A DNA stretch of 64,000 nt from Styela clava. Its lineage: Eukaryota > Chordata > Ascidiacea > Stolidobranchia > Styelidae. The notes beneath the pieces are model-generated. The model did no database searches and had not been told where the DNA came from. It saw only the letters and a program-made list of their open reading frames with translations. Both the position numbers and the translations under genes were made by a program. Positions 22,969 through 34,115 of the stretch are shown piece by piece (positions within the stretch are counted from its first letter, which is position 1; each line of letters starts with the position of its first letter). The stretch covers positions 6,262,001-6,326,000 of the forward strand of contig NC_135251.1 in the NCBI RefSeq assembly GCF_964204865.1. The letters run 5' to 3'.

Positions 22969-23257
22969 CCGCGGTCCAAATCCGGACCTTTCGAATATTT
23001 GATTCGTAACGCGCTTTATTCTTTATTTCGGATCATTAGCCCCACTTTTGAAGTTTCCTTTTAAAAAATCACTTTTATAGATTTAAATATATACAAAATG
23101 AACTATAACGCCATAATAATCAATCTTGATTAGCTAATAATCATTAGCCGGTCGAGAAAGTGCGCGTTTAAGGATGCCGAAATATAATTTCTGGAAAGAC
23201 CGGACCCAAATATTTGTTTGTATGCGGATCTTCGGTAAAAATAGTTGAGTAGCCCTG
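22969..23257 (+). mobile_element. hAT-like element related to 4416-4668
   Basis: The left segment GGTCCAAATCCGGACCTTTC and the right segment AAAAATAGTTGAGTAGCCCT match the copy near 4.4 kb. Flanks tagtctag / gactctag may be a degraded duplication. Confidence 0.6.
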
Positions 23258-23767
23258 GACTCTAGCGGTTCCATACCGGATGCCCTCGGGCTTCTAATGG
23301 GGCCACAAAACAGTTGGGGGAGAACCACTACGCTAGACACAAAACTGAATTTACTTTTCACAAAAAGAAAACCTTCCGTTCCTGCCAGTTTCATTGCTTG
23401 ATAAGGTTATTTCACAGAGTGGACCATTGAATTGTAGATTACACCTTGACAGTATGGGCCTTCTCTTATAATCCTAAGACAATATATTTATATATTTTTT
23501 TTATTTTCTGACGTGGGGGTAGTCGCTTTTAAATATCAGTGGCTTTACTCTTTCATGAAACTACAAAATCTCACCCTATCGGGGAATTCTTTAATGGCTG
23601 AGAAACGATAGCATATTCAAGTTCTAACTTTTCAGATCCTTCTTGCCATCTTCTAGATCCAAACAATTCCACTACGCCCATCTCCAAAGATCTATACAAC
23701 TAGTCTAAGGTAAGGGCTTTATGTAGGTTGATATATGTTTCTCTTGTATCCCTAAGACAATATTTTC
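23258..23767. other. Gene-free stretch
   Basis: Includes GGTTCCATACCGGATGCCCT near 23270, which may be part of another old element. No gene. Confidence 0.35.
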
Positions 23768-23970
23768 GGCTCTAAGTGTGTGTACCAATATGGAGGTAAC
23801 TAGTTTTGTTCGCCTACTTCACATCAAGTTGTGTAAAGAAACTGATACCCATGGCAAGGGGTATATTCACTTGGCTAATATAGACAGTCCCTGAACTCGT
23901 TATAGAACTAAAATAAAGAAAATTGGAATAAAATTATAACCTAACCCGGTACACACACTACGAGAGGACC
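23768..23970 (+). mobile_element. Foldback element family L (uninterrupted copy)
   Basis: Matches the copies at 34474-34869 and 50531-50722: TTCACATCAAGTTGTGTAAA, GGGGTATATTCACTTGGC, and a right arm with TACACACACTACGAGAGG. It preserves the empty site where the 34-kb copy carries a nested insertion. Ends approximate. Confidence 0.7.
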
Positions 23971-25013
23971 ACCATCTTTATTTTCCAAATTATTTTAATA
24001 ATTTCGTTCAGTCCTACATCAAATATCTATCACAGCTTACGTGTGACTAATATAAAGCTTATTTCTTCAAAGTAAGGCACCGACGTTTTATCAACAACTA
24101 ATCAAGCATGGGACATACAAAATGTGATCAAATTGCTTTAATATTATGTTTGCATTATACATGGGCTTAGTGAAATTTTGTCGATGTTTCGAGATTCATT
24201 TCCATAAACAAAATTAATCATCAGTATTACACATGCTTGCGTACTGTAAAAAAAACCACAAAATTGGTAATCGACTCAATGGATTTCATATGTTACGGGA
24301 CATATAATATATAAATATATATATATATTATAATAATAAATAACTAAAGGATATTTGTAAAACTACACCCAATACATCGGTATTACACATTATAAAGTAC
24401 TTGAAGTACTTATAAAAAAGTTGTAAAATTAGTGGAATTCATGTACTATTGTTTAGTCAGACTGCAATGATTGCTACACACTAACACAAATGTTCTTTTG
24501 TTAGCATACAAGAAGATTTTTGAATTGCGCGATATAGTTATCATTACTTTTGCTACAGTATCATTACTCTTAGATATTCCTCATGTGTCCCAACGGCCTC
24601 ACAATTGACACCATTGTGTGGTCTAACGTTTCTCAAACTGTATTCCAAGCACCAATGTTTCGCGAGCTTCTTCGGAGCTTAACTGCTACTAAATTAGTGT
24701 TCCTTTGATGGCTACGGGTCGTAAATTTGTCGTTCGACCCGGTGACAAACAGGCGGACATGCCTTGTGTCAGTCCAAAATGCATGGAGTTTATCGCTAAA
24801 CGTTCAATTTGGTTTACCGTTGGCCTGATATTTTTATTTGTCAAGTTTATAACTTTTTAATTTCACCATAGGCTAAATTTTTTGGCAAACCATCCATCAA
24901 TTTTACCTTTTAATTTCTTGGTATTCTGAGAAGCAATACAAAACCGTATGTTTTACGGGACTGGTGTAGTTTCATGAATTTCATCTGTCTCATCCAGTAC
25001 AGTTCACATTAGA
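23971..25013. other. Gene-free stretch with an AT microsatellite
   Basis: An (AT)n-like run lies at about 24303-24345. No gene or recognised element. Confidence 0.4.
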
Positions 25014-25335
25014 GCGTCCTATTTCGATATATTTTTCATATATTACTCTTGATATTGAAATCGAGAATACCAAACCTTACGACATTGGTATAAAGAATGT
25101 TAATATAATGGTCGCACCATAAACGGAAGGAGAAACTCATCTCTTGAGTAAAGTTGACCATACAGTACAGTCCCAATTAGGACGTTTATTTTTTGATTTA
25201 TTTTTTATATACCACTATTTAATCGAGTATACCTAACCTTACGATTTTAGGACACTGCGAAATAATAGGCGCACCGCACCGTTAACGGAAAGAGAATGCA
25301 TAGAAACTGCACTTGATTAAAGTTAATGCAAACAC
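25014..25335. repeat. Two-copy tandem duplication, ~160-bp unit
   Basis: The segment from GTCCTATTTCG near 25016 recurs from AGGACGTTTATT near 25178. The copies share (T)ACCTAACCTTACGA-type, GCGCACC and ACGGAA(A/G)GAGAA strings in the same order, diverged. Confidence 0.65.
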
Positions 25336-25344
25336 TGAAATGTT

Positions 25345-25745
25345 TAGAATTGCTGAAACTATAAGAGCATTACGCGTATTCACTCAGAGATAAAAGTGAC
25401 CTATCTCTGAGAGAAGTTTCGATTTGAGCACTGAAGCACAAAAGGTTGTATAACTGTGCATTACGTGAACTCACCCAAAGATAAAAGAGACTTTTCCGAT
25501 TAAAATTATTGGCAATTTCTGAACTGCCAAGAATCAGGGAAGCTATAAAAGCATTACGCGTACTCACTCAGAGATAAAATAAAAAAGAGACTAATCTCTA
25601 AGAGAATTTACGATTTGAGCACTAAAATACAAAGAGTTGCTGAAACTATATCGTAGTATAATTGTACATTACGTACACTCACTCAGAAGTAAAAGAGGCG
25701 TTTCCACGATCAAAATTATCGGCAACTTCTGAACTGCCAGCTTTA
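25345..25745. repeat. Two-copy tandem duplication, ~190-205-bp unit
   Basis: Both copies run GCATTACGCGTA, CTCACTCAGAGATAAA, GATTTGAGCACT, then AAAATTAT(T/C)GGCAA and TTCTGAACTGCCA. The first unit ends near 25533 and the second near 25740. It carries the CTCACTCAGAG motif of the 47-bp array. Confidence 0.75.
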
Positions 25746-26165
25746 TACAATTATATGGATAGAAAAACCCTGTCCTATACCATTTCCTTAACAAAGCACT
25801 AAATGTCTTGAAAAATCACGGACAATGTTTTACAAAAACGCAAAAAAAGTTTAATTCCTAAGACAAGACACGTTTATACAGACAACGATTGGAAATCACC
25901 ATTTAAAAAATTGCAATAAAAACGTGATGATTTAATAATTAAGTCTGAAAAAACTGAAATTTAACCCGCGTTTCAATGTACTTCAAAATTGCTGTATGCC
26001 TATCTCAACACAGCTGGAACAGTTGTCCGCCTCGTAGCCCAGAATATGCTCAATTTATTTCAATATTTAGATTAATTCTGAATTGTACATATTTTCATAA
26101 TTACTGTTTTTTGCTTTCAGGGGCGGGGAACGCCAGGGTTACTGGCGACAGGGACTTAGCAAGGG
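25746..26165. other. Gene-free stretch
   Basis: No feature supported. Confidence 0.4.
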
Positions 26166-26236
26166 GGGGTATTATTAGGGGGGGGGGGGGGTTATTATTA
26201 GGGGGGATGGGGGGGTTATTAGTAGGGGGGGGGGGG
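26166..26236 (+). repeat. G-run tract (possible G-quadruplex)
   Basis: Four or more runs of 6-14 G are separated by TTATTATTA-type spacers and then GATG, ending GGGGGGCGGTC. On the + strand this satisfies G-quadruplex patterns. It lies just before the 63-bp array. Confidence 0.85.
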
Positions 26237-26267
26237 CGGTCTGACATTTTTAATTGATATTGCGAAT

Positions 26268-27588
26268 CTAAAAGGCGTTTCAATCTACGTAAAATTGCCA
26301 TGTTATTGTACAACGTCCTAGTCTCGAGGTCTAAAAAGCGCTTCAATCTACGTAAAATTGCCATGTTATGGTACAACGTCCTAGTCTTGAGGTCTAAAAA
26401 GCGCTTCAATCTACGTGAAATTGCCATGTTATGGTACAACGTCCTAGTCTCGAGGTCTCAAAAGCGCTTCAATCTACGTAAAATTGCCATGTTATGGTAA
26501 AACGTCCTAGTCTCGAGGTCTAAAAAGCGCTTCAATCTACGTAAAATTGCCATGTTATGGTACAGCGTCCTAGACTCAAGGTCTCAAAAACGTTTCAATC
26601 TACGTAAAATTGCCATGTTATGGTACAACGTCCTAGTCTCAAGGTTTAAAAAGCGTTTCAATCTACGTAAAATTGCCATGTTATGGTACAACGTCCTAGT
26701 CTTGAGGTCTAAAAAGCGCTTCAATCTACGTAAAATTGCCATGTTATGGTACAACGTCCTAGTCTTGAGGTCTAAAAAGCGCTTCAATCTACGTAAAATT
26801 GCCATGTTATGGTACAACGTCCTAGTCTCGAGGTCTCAAAAGCGCTTCAATCTACGTAAAATTGCCATGTTATGGTACAACGTCCTAGTCTCGAGGTCTA
26901 AAAAGCGCTTCAATCTACGTAAAATTGCCATGTTATGGTACAGCGTCCTAGACTCAAGGTCTCAAAAACGTTTCAATCTACGTAAAATTGCCAAGTTATG
27001 GTACAACGTCCTAGTCTCAAGGTCTAAAAAGCGTTTCAATCTACGTAAAATTGCCATGTTATGGTACAACGTCCTAGTCTTGAGGTCTAAAAAGCGCTTC
27101 AATCTACGTAAAATTGCCATGTTATGGTACAACGTCCTAGTCTCGAGGTCTCAAAAGCGCTTCAATCTACGTAAAATTGCCATGTTATGGTACAACGTCC
27201 TAGTCTCGAGGTCTAAAAAGCGTATCAATCTACGCAAAATTGCCATGTTATGGTACAACGTCCTAGTCTCGAAGTCTAAAAAGCGTTTCAAGCTACGAAA
27301 AATTGCCTTGTTATGGTACAACGTCCTTGTCTCGAGGTCTAAAAAACGTTTCAAGCTACGAAAAATTGCCTTGTTATGGTACAACGTCCTTGTCTCGAGG
27401 TCTAAAAAACGTTTCAAGCTACGAAAAATTGCCTTGTTATGGTACAACGTCCTTGTCTCGAGGTCAAAAAAGCGTTTCAAGCTACGAAAAATTGCCTTGT
27501 TATGGTACAACGTCCTTGTCTCGAGGTCTAAAAAACGTTTCAAGCTACGAAAAATTGCCATGTAATGGTACAACGTCCTTGTCTCGAC
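26268..27588. repeat. Tandem array, 63-bp unit, about 21 copies, with higher-order structure
   Basis: The unit contains TCAATCTACGTAAAATTGCC, ATGTTATGGTACAACGTCC and TAGTCTCGAGGTCTAAAAAG. Because 63 is divisible by 3, reading frames stay open through the array in several frames on both strands, up to 337 codons (26552-27565, + strand). The translated 21-residue period is an effect of unit length, not evidence of a protein. Variant units recur in order (a five-unit block, once with a doubled unit); rare variants ACAGCGTCCTAGACTC at 26562 and 26940 are exactly 378 bp (6 units) apart. The right-hand five or so units form a more homogeneous subfamily (AAGCTACGAAAAATTGCCTT). Confidence 0.97.
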
Positions 27589-27994
27589 CCCTCCCTCTCT
27601 AGCTACGTCCCCATACTGGCGAAAATACCGTGGCATAAAAGTACTTAAAGTTAAAAGGATGAAGACTAGAAAAACTAAAAATTGTCGTTGTTTACATATC
27701 AGTGGCTTGTTGTTCATAACCTTATACGGAGTAAAGTTGTTAAAACGCCCGATATGGCCTAATCACTGTCTATATTTATTAGTAATCGTGAGAAGGAATT
27801 ACTGAGAAATGTTGGTGATTTTTCTTTTGACTGGTTATTTTTAAAAGTCTTGGATTGTATTAATCAATATTGTTGTCAATGTGCCATAATGTGAACTGCT
27901 AAAAATCATGTGATAGTTACTGAAATTTCGATGTAATTGAGTTGTTTGCAAGCAATAGCAGAAGGCGTTTTAAATTACTTGTAATTTGTTCCGA
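27589..27994. other. Gene-free stretch
   Basis: No feature supported. Confidence 0.4.
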
Positions 27995-28081
27995 AGATGG
28001 CGCACAACCTGAACTCAGGTTGTGTACCAGGTCAGGGTTCAGGTTGTGCGACATCTTCGTGCGCATACTTCAGGAGTACCC
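27995..28081 (-). mobile_element. Foldback element family E, truncated
   Basis: AAGATGGCGCACAACCTGAA and TTCAGGTTGTGCGACATCTT arms, ending CATACTTCAGGAGTACCC. The left end is truncated. Confidence 0.75.
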
Positions 28082-28104
28082 AAAAAAGTTTTATTTATAC
28101 AGTA

Positions 28105-28225
28105 AATCCAACATTGCATATAAAATTTTTGCCAAATGGTTTTTGTTCATATATTAAACGATCATACATTATGTTCATTTCAACAAGATAAATTAAATGT
28201 CCCTTAACACGTTTATTACGTGGTG
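28105..28225 (-). repeat. Inverted fragment of the 21353 element
   Basis: TTTGTTCATATATTAAACGA and ATGTCCCTTAACACG match in inverse the sequence at about 21450-21690. Confidence 0.55.
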
Positions 28226-28334
28226 AAACTTGACATTTTCAACGAAATTGTTGGGAACGTTGCCATTTTACTATTTTGGCCTCACTTTGTTGGTTAGCAA
28301 TATCATCTTTAATTATGAATCTCGAGCATATGAG

Positions 28335-28716
28335 TAGGGCTGGGCATTTCGAATCGAATAGTAAATTATTCCAATCGGTTAAGAGCAAATTTTTGAATCG
28401 CCGCCATCGTGTTTTACTCTTCTCGCCAATGGTCGAGGTAAATTTCTCAATTTTTTTTTCATTGAAACCATATTTTTTCAACACAATTCTGATATATGAC
28501 TCTTTTCTGTATTGAGGTATTGATGAAAACGTTTTTTTTATTGTCAGTGATGTATGTATTCTATGTTTTCAGTAATTGATGTGTCTGGAGGACCTAAAAT
28601 AATAAGAAAGTTACATACAATTTCATACCTTCCAAGTATTCGAGATTCGATTCGATTCGAAAAAATTATTCGATTCGATTCTGAAATCATCAGGTATGCG
28701 AAAATGCCCAGCTTTA
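28335..28716 (+). mobile_element. hAT-type MITE, TAGGGCTGGGCATTTCG ends, perfect TSD (family O)
   Basis: Ends TAGGGCTGGGCATTTCG and CGAAAATGCCCAGCTTTA are inverted repeats. catatgag is duplicated at 28327-28334 and 28717-28724. Subterminal GATTCGATTCGA repeats. 382 bp, no transposase. Other pieces lie at 57586, 59565, 60170 and 60515. Confidence 0.93.
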
Positions 28717-29580
28717 CATATGAGCGATAATTTTCGAAGTTAACTTTGATAACATTACGGTCGTATTACTACCTTCCTGTACATATCAAATTAAAAATAC
28801 TGTCTGTTCATTTTATTATTATTACGAATACTGTATCGCCGTTAATTTTTCCTGCAACTTTCTCCCCCCCCCCCACTCTAAATATAAATTACTAACCCTT
28901 TTCATTTCTGTATTTTATAAACTAAAAATTGCTGTTTGATAAAAAAAAAGCCGTGACCCAATTCGTGTAAATAGTCACGAGAATAAAGAATTATTTCGTC
29001 ACAAACACAATAATATACGTAAACAATGGCAAAACCTCAAAAGGTTGTATTACGAAACAAAGCAAATGGGTAATCCACCAAACCCCCTAAAACCCATAAT
29101 TTGGAAAAATTATAAATTTTTTTGTCTAAAGAACAACCCTGGACCACACTTGATTGTTGATATTACATTAAGAATTATGTTCGGGCCACGCTCGAACGAT
29201 TGCGCAGAAGATTAATAACTAAATCAAAGCTGTGGGAAAATCTACGGCAGTTATTACTGTAAAAAATTGGAAGTAAATTAAGTTGTAAATCTAAGTAATA
29301 ACTATTATAAGAGATTTGCTCAAAGCAGGTGTTTGCGAGAGCTCATTTAGAAGTAACGTTAGAAAGTATATATCCATCCCTATTTATAACCTACTTTTTA
29401 TATAACAGAGCAATAGCCGTCTACGTGAAAAGCCATTTGAATGGCAAATGGAACTATATATTCATTCCTAACCTATTGTCTATGTGACAGCACACTTGCC
29501 CTCCCGAACAGAACATGCCATTGACACCATATATCAATTCTTACCCTTTACTGTCTCCTTTTTTGTCTTTCTGGCCCGGG
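28717..29580. other. Gene-free stretch
   Basis: A poly-C run lies at about 28865-28875. Otherwise no feature supported. Confidence 0.4.
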
Positions 29581-29715
29581 TCAGACTTCCTAAGCCATGC
29601 ATAGCTCAACTACTACACGCAGACCGATCCATCAGCGCAAATGCTTAAAATAAATATAATAAGCTGATCTCGCGTAACTCCAAGTAATATATTTACGCAA
29701 AACCAATATCGCTCG
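29581..29715 (+). repeat. Dispersed repeat family I, copy 1
   Basis: Contains GTCAGACTTCCTAAGCCATG, ACACGCAGACCGATCCA, TACGCAAAACCAATATCGCT. Direct copy at 30940-31085; related sequence in the 61.85-62.08 kb palindrome. Confidence 0.75.
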
Positions 29716-29728
29716 AACATAAAAAAAA

Positions 29729-29909
29729 TGGCGCTCCGGAAGTATTCGTACCATGATGACGCACAACCTGAACAACCTAGCCTGGTACACATACTATGCT
29801 CCCAAAGTATTCGTACCAAGATGACGCACAACCTGAACGATCCCAACCTGGTACACATACTAGGTACAGGTTATGCGCCATCTTGGTACGAATACTTCGG
29901 AGCACTGAA
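29729..29909. mobile_element. Compound foldback element, family E
   Basis: GGCGCTCCGGAAGTATTCG, then a second internal GCTCCCAAAGTATTCGTACC, and the right arm CGAATACTTCGGAGCAC. The left arm is duplicated in tandem, so the foldback is asymmetric. Confidence 0.7.
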
Positions 29910-30108
29910 TAAAGTATGAATACCGTAATCATTGTAGGCCATGAATCCCAACACTATCTTGCTGTCTATATGACAGTCCAACATCTATTTACGTGGTAGG
30001 GCATTCCTCTGATGATTGGGGACTTATATTTTTAACGAGCTGTCTATATGATAGCCTAAGAGCCCTCCATATGCGATGCCATTCAAATGGCGAATGAGTT
30101 CATATATC

Positions 30109-30924
30109 GCCACGCTAATAACCGAATTGCGTAGATCATTTTTGGCGGTTTTGAGTTTCTCATAAAATAGGTACTTATGTAATGCTGCGCACCTGTCTGT
30201 TAACTCAGATTTTATTTTATGAATTCCGAAACCCATAAAAATAGAGATTTTGTATGATATGCAAATTTGTTCAATTGTTTCGTCATAATGAATTATCATG
30301 GTTAACGCGAGACTATTGTGACGTCACAAAGGCAAAATAACCTCGTCGAAGGATTTTCGAGTTTTTGCATCTCAGATTCTAGCTTAGCGCTCATAAATTT
30401 CAATTTATACTACTGTATGGGAAGGCGTGCACTTGTGATATTCACTGTCCGAGTCCAATTCACCTTGGTTAGCTTTTATATAGGGGTACATTGCTATTTT
30501 ATTCTTTATATTTAACTTTAGTCTTATTTCAGTGGATGTGCAGAGCGTGTTATATTGATGAAATAAATATTTTTAAACATAAATAATAACGTAATTAAAA
30601 CAGATTAGCTATTTTGGGGATTAGACATCGTATATACTAAGAATTACATTCATTTTTGGATTGTTTGGTTTTCAGGACTGGTACATATAGTCAAGTTGCA
30701 AATTGCCCTATTCATAGACACATTTATGCCTAAGTCACGCCATTATGACGTCCCATGACTGCGTCATACAAATTAACTTAAATCCGGCTACGATCAGAAA
30801 ATTGAACCATGGCAAATTATTGACTCTCAATGGCATAGCAATATCATTAGGAAGATTTTTACGCTTTTCTCAAAACTGCTAAAAATGAATTACGCAATTC
30901 GGTTATTAGCGTGACGATATTCTT
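30109..30924. mobile_element. Inverted-repeat element, arms ~60 bp
   Basis: The left arm (CACGCTAATAACCGAATTGC near 30117) is repeated in inverse at 30895-30920 (GCAATTCGGTTATTAGCGTG). Similarity continues about 60 bp inward through ATTTTTGGCGGTTTTGAG. Interior of about 700 bp without coding capacity. No clear target duplication. Confidence 0.65.
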
Positions 30925-30939
30925 TCTTTCTCTTTACCG

Positions 30940-31085
30940 AGGTAAGACTTCCTCAGATACGTATATTTCACAAATTACACGCAGACCGATCTACCAGCGT
31001 GAAAGCATAGAAAAACGATAGATAGTTAGTCTCACGTAATCCCAATTAATCGTTACGCAAAACTAATATCGCTCGAACGTAAAAT
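30940..31085 (+). repeat. Dispersed repeat family I, copy 2
   Basis: TACACGCAGACCGATCTACC and TTACGCAAAACTAATATCGC match copy 1 at 29581-29715. Confidence 0.75.
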
Positions 31086-31424
31086 AACCCACGAATAGCC
31101 ATCGTAAGTCATTCAAATGGCGATTGCAGACAACCCTAACCTGCTGTCTATATGACTAATAGCTTACTGATATTATTGCATCAATATGTCAATTTTTCTT
31201 TAACACAAAATATCCTATATTAACAGCTTTTGAACCTGAATTGCCTTATGATAGTAGGCATATCTGTCTCGTGTTACGAGTGACATCATCGGGCGCAACT
31301 GTTCTTGCACGTTCGTCTGCTTTCTGCCTCGTCAAAAGGAAGTAATCAAAAATGGTTGACAATATCGAAAAATTCATTCATTTTAATGACATTTTGAAGT
31401 AATGCGGTAGATTACGTTCCCGTT

Positions 31425-31570
31425 ATGGCTTCGCCCATCGACAACAAGTCCATGCATCTGAAACAAACAACTGGCAAACTAATCCCATACCGACATGGAC
31501 TGTTAACCGGACAAGAGCCCGTGAATCATCATATGCTTAAGCCGTCTTTTCGACTTTTCTCTCACCTCGG
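31425..31570 (+). repeat. SINE-like family H fragment
   Basis: ACAACTGGCAAACTAATCCC, GACATGGACTGTTAACCGGA and TTAAGCCGTCTTTTCGAC are family H body and 3' end. Confidence 0.65.
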
Positions 31571-31635
31571 TATAAAAATAGAATTCATTGTATTGACCGT
31601 AAACCTTTCATTAAACCAACAATATAACAATTTTG

Positions 31636-31871
31636 GGTGCTCCCGAAGTATGCGAACCAAGATGGCGGACATCGGAACGTAACATGGGTAACAGGTTAGG
31701 GTTAGGCGATAATTTTTTTCAAATTTTCCTTATTTTAGTCCTATTATCAGTTCGAAGGCTAGCCAAGAGCCTCCCGTAGTATTTATACCTAAAATTATGG
31801 CCTAACCCTAACCTAGTACACATATTACATTCCGATGTCCGCCATCTTGGTTCGCATACTTCGGGAGCCCC
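31636..31871 (+). mobile_element. 236-bp foldback element family A, perfect TSD
   Basis: Same length and ends as the 18251 copy. Flanked by caattttg at 31628-31635 and 31872-31879. Confidence 0.95.
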
Positions 31872-32242
31872 CAATTTTGTCCCATAGGTACGTCATCAAT
31901 CTTATCGAAAAATTTCATCGTTTTTGATGGAATGACGCTGATTCCCTGAATCACTGACTATTTCATGAAGCTTTTCTGCTTACAATATGGTATCTACGAT
32001 ATGACCGTGTTGGCCTAATCCGTTCAAGTTTTACGTCAAATGATTATTACTGACGTTAAACTGACGAAGACAGTTATGGTAGCCTTTGTATCTCAGTGGA
32101 ATCTAATATTCTTCGCTGATGAAGTAAAGCGCTACCGCGATCATATTAAATCTCTAAATTTTTAATCCTCCCTTGAGAAGAATTTTGTCGTTTTTTGGCA
32201 GGAATTTTGTATTCGCAGTAGTGTGACTAATATACTTCGGTT
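31872..32242. other. Gene-free spacer between two family A copies
   Basis: No feature supported. Confidence 0.4.
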
Positions 32243-32478
32243 GGTGCTCCCGAAGTATGCGAACCAAGATGGCGGACATCGGAACGTAACATGGGTAACA
32301 GGTTAGGGTTAGGCGAAAATTTTTCTCCAATTTTCCTTATTTTAGTTCTATTATCAGTTCGAAGACTAGCCAAGAGCCTCCCGTAGTATTTATAGCTAAA
32401 ATTATGGCCTAACCCTAACCTAGTACACATATTACATTCCGATGTCCGCCATCTTGGTTCGCATACTTCGGGAGCCCC
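32243..32478 (+). mobile_element. 236-bp foldback element family A, perfect TSD
   Basis: Same orientation as the copy 371 bp upstream. Flanked by cttcggtt at 32235-32242 and 32479-32486. The two insertions have different target duplications, so they are independent events, not a duplication. Confidence 0.95.
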
Positions 32479-33134
32479 CTTCGGTTTTATATGATTACTA
32501 ATACACTATAAACTACTTAAGCCAGTGTGCGACATATTGTTAGTTTAGGATTCATTAAAGATTGAATAAATAAAGTAGTTTTTACTCATAGGAAGAGGGG
32601 GAATAAAGAGTCCAAGAAGAGGCAACGGGAGAAATTTAACAAAAAGGTCGGGAACCATTGCTTTAAATAGCAGACTTTCAGTCAGGTAATCACTTTGTAT
32701 ACAAAACATATCGTGAAAGGGCAAATATCTGAATCATGTATCATCTTTGGTCAAGCTTGTATCATTGATAAACCGCGTATGATTTTCACTCTAAATCGAA
32801 TGGCCCTAGCTTGGTCGTACATGATTGTTCGGCGAAGGTCAATTGTTTCCGTGATGTAGAAACTGGCTTTTAAAAATTTTCAGAAATATCACTTGAACAT
32901 ACCAGTAATCACGCAACCTGGGATTTTTGTACCTTTTTTTACAAAATCTTCGCCAAAAATACTCCCTCCAACCTTCAAAATGAGAAAAGTAGTTAGAGTT
33001 TGGGTTATGAATGCAGATTGAGCTGGAAATTCAAATAATTCGTAACCCAAACTCCTAACTAGATGATTACTAATGGAACTTTTGTACAAAGTCCCCGTCA
33101 AAAAATACCCCCGCTTTAGCTCAAAATAAGAAAA
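32479..33134. other. Gene-free stretch
   Basis: No feature supported; a family B copy follows. Confidence 0.4.
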
Positions 33135-33419
33135 CGAGAATATCGGTCGGAGATCGAAAACTTATCGATCGAAACTGCGGTTTCGATTCATGACTTTATA
33201 TAGTGACACCGCGTGTCCCATCACTAATTAATTAATAACTCGCAAATTCTACGACATAATTATCCATCGATAGGCTTCTGGTCCGAGATATGATGAATAC
33301 ACATGCAAAATTTGGAGCAGATTCAACCTTGCCTTCTTGAGATATCGCGTTCATCTAACAGACAAACAAACAGACAAATACCTATCAACATACTGATCTT
33401 AAGATCGATAAGTAATTAG
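33135..33419 (+). mobile_element. Dispersed element family B, copy 1
   Basis: Starts CGAGAATATCGGTCGGAG and ends GATCGATAAGTAATTAG, with TAGGCTTCTGGTCCGAGATA and GAGATATCGCGTTCATC inside and a CAAACAGACAAA stretch. The 'gagatatcgcg ... acagacagac' sequence is common in invertebrate genomes next to retroelement 3' ends, but no reverse transcriptase is present. Confidence 0.8.
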
Positions 33420-33485
33420 TAATTAGTTTGTATTCCTGCGCTATAAATTGACATATTTAAATCATTCCTACCACTAACTGAATAA

Positions 33486-33757
33486 CGAGAATATCGGTCG
33501 GAGACCGAAGACTTATCGATCTTGGATCGGTAATTAGTTAATAACTCGCTAATTATACGACATAATTAACCCAAAATTTATAGGCTTCTGGTCCGAGGTA
33601 AGATGCATGCACATGCATTTGGAGCAGATTCAACCACGCGTTCGCGAGATATCGCGTTCATCTAACAGACACACACACAGACACACAGACAGACATACAG
33701 ACAAATACCTATCAATATACTTACCGATCTTAAGATCTTAAGATCGATAAATAATTA
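33486..33757 (+). mobile_element. Dispersed element family B, copy 2
   Basis: Direct neighbour of copy 1, same strand, with a longer ACAGAC microsatellite (about 33663-33705). Confidence 0.8.
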
Positions 33758-34004
33758 CTAGGTTTTTATTTTATATCGTGGTGGGAGTGTTCTTATCAAA
33801 TCCTACATTTTTGCATTTGCGGCGTGGGGTTTGTACATAAGATCTGGATTTTTTTACGACGTTCCAAAGCCTCCATTACAAACGAGACTTAGTACAACCG
33901 AACACAGATATATGAAGCCACTATATTTTGGTAAGTCGTATCTTTCCGATTCGGGAATTCATACCTAATTTCTTTCTTTCCTGGGCTCTTTCTTGTGATA
34001 CTCA

Positions 34005-34043
34005 TTACTTATCGATTCTAATCGGTGAGTATGTTGATAGGTA

Positions 34044-34076
<33 letters not shown>

Positions 34077-34115
34077 TTCGATCGATAAGTCTTCGGCCCC
34101 CGACCGATATTCTCG
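34005..34115 (-). mobile_element. Dispersed element family B, deleted copy
   Basis: It keeps both ends on the - strand (ATTACTTATCGATTCTAATC to CCGATATTCTCG) but lacks the middle. A (CTGT)n tract of eight units lies within (34047-34078). Confidence 0.75.

Noticed and set aside
20108..23394. Possible transposase fragments among short frames at 20108, 21304, 21486 and 23134
   Set aside because: All lie in non-autonomous elements or their edges and show no hAT catalytic or dimerisation motifs.
26552..27565. 337-codon open frame on the + strand of the 63-bp array
   Set aside because: The unit length is a multiple of three and several frames on both strands are open through the array, so openness is expected without coding. 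The composition is extremely basic and no start context, splice signal or domain supports a protein.
26268..27588. CRISPR-like repeat array
   Set aside because: Units are contiguous with no unique spacers, and the surrounding DNA is animal.
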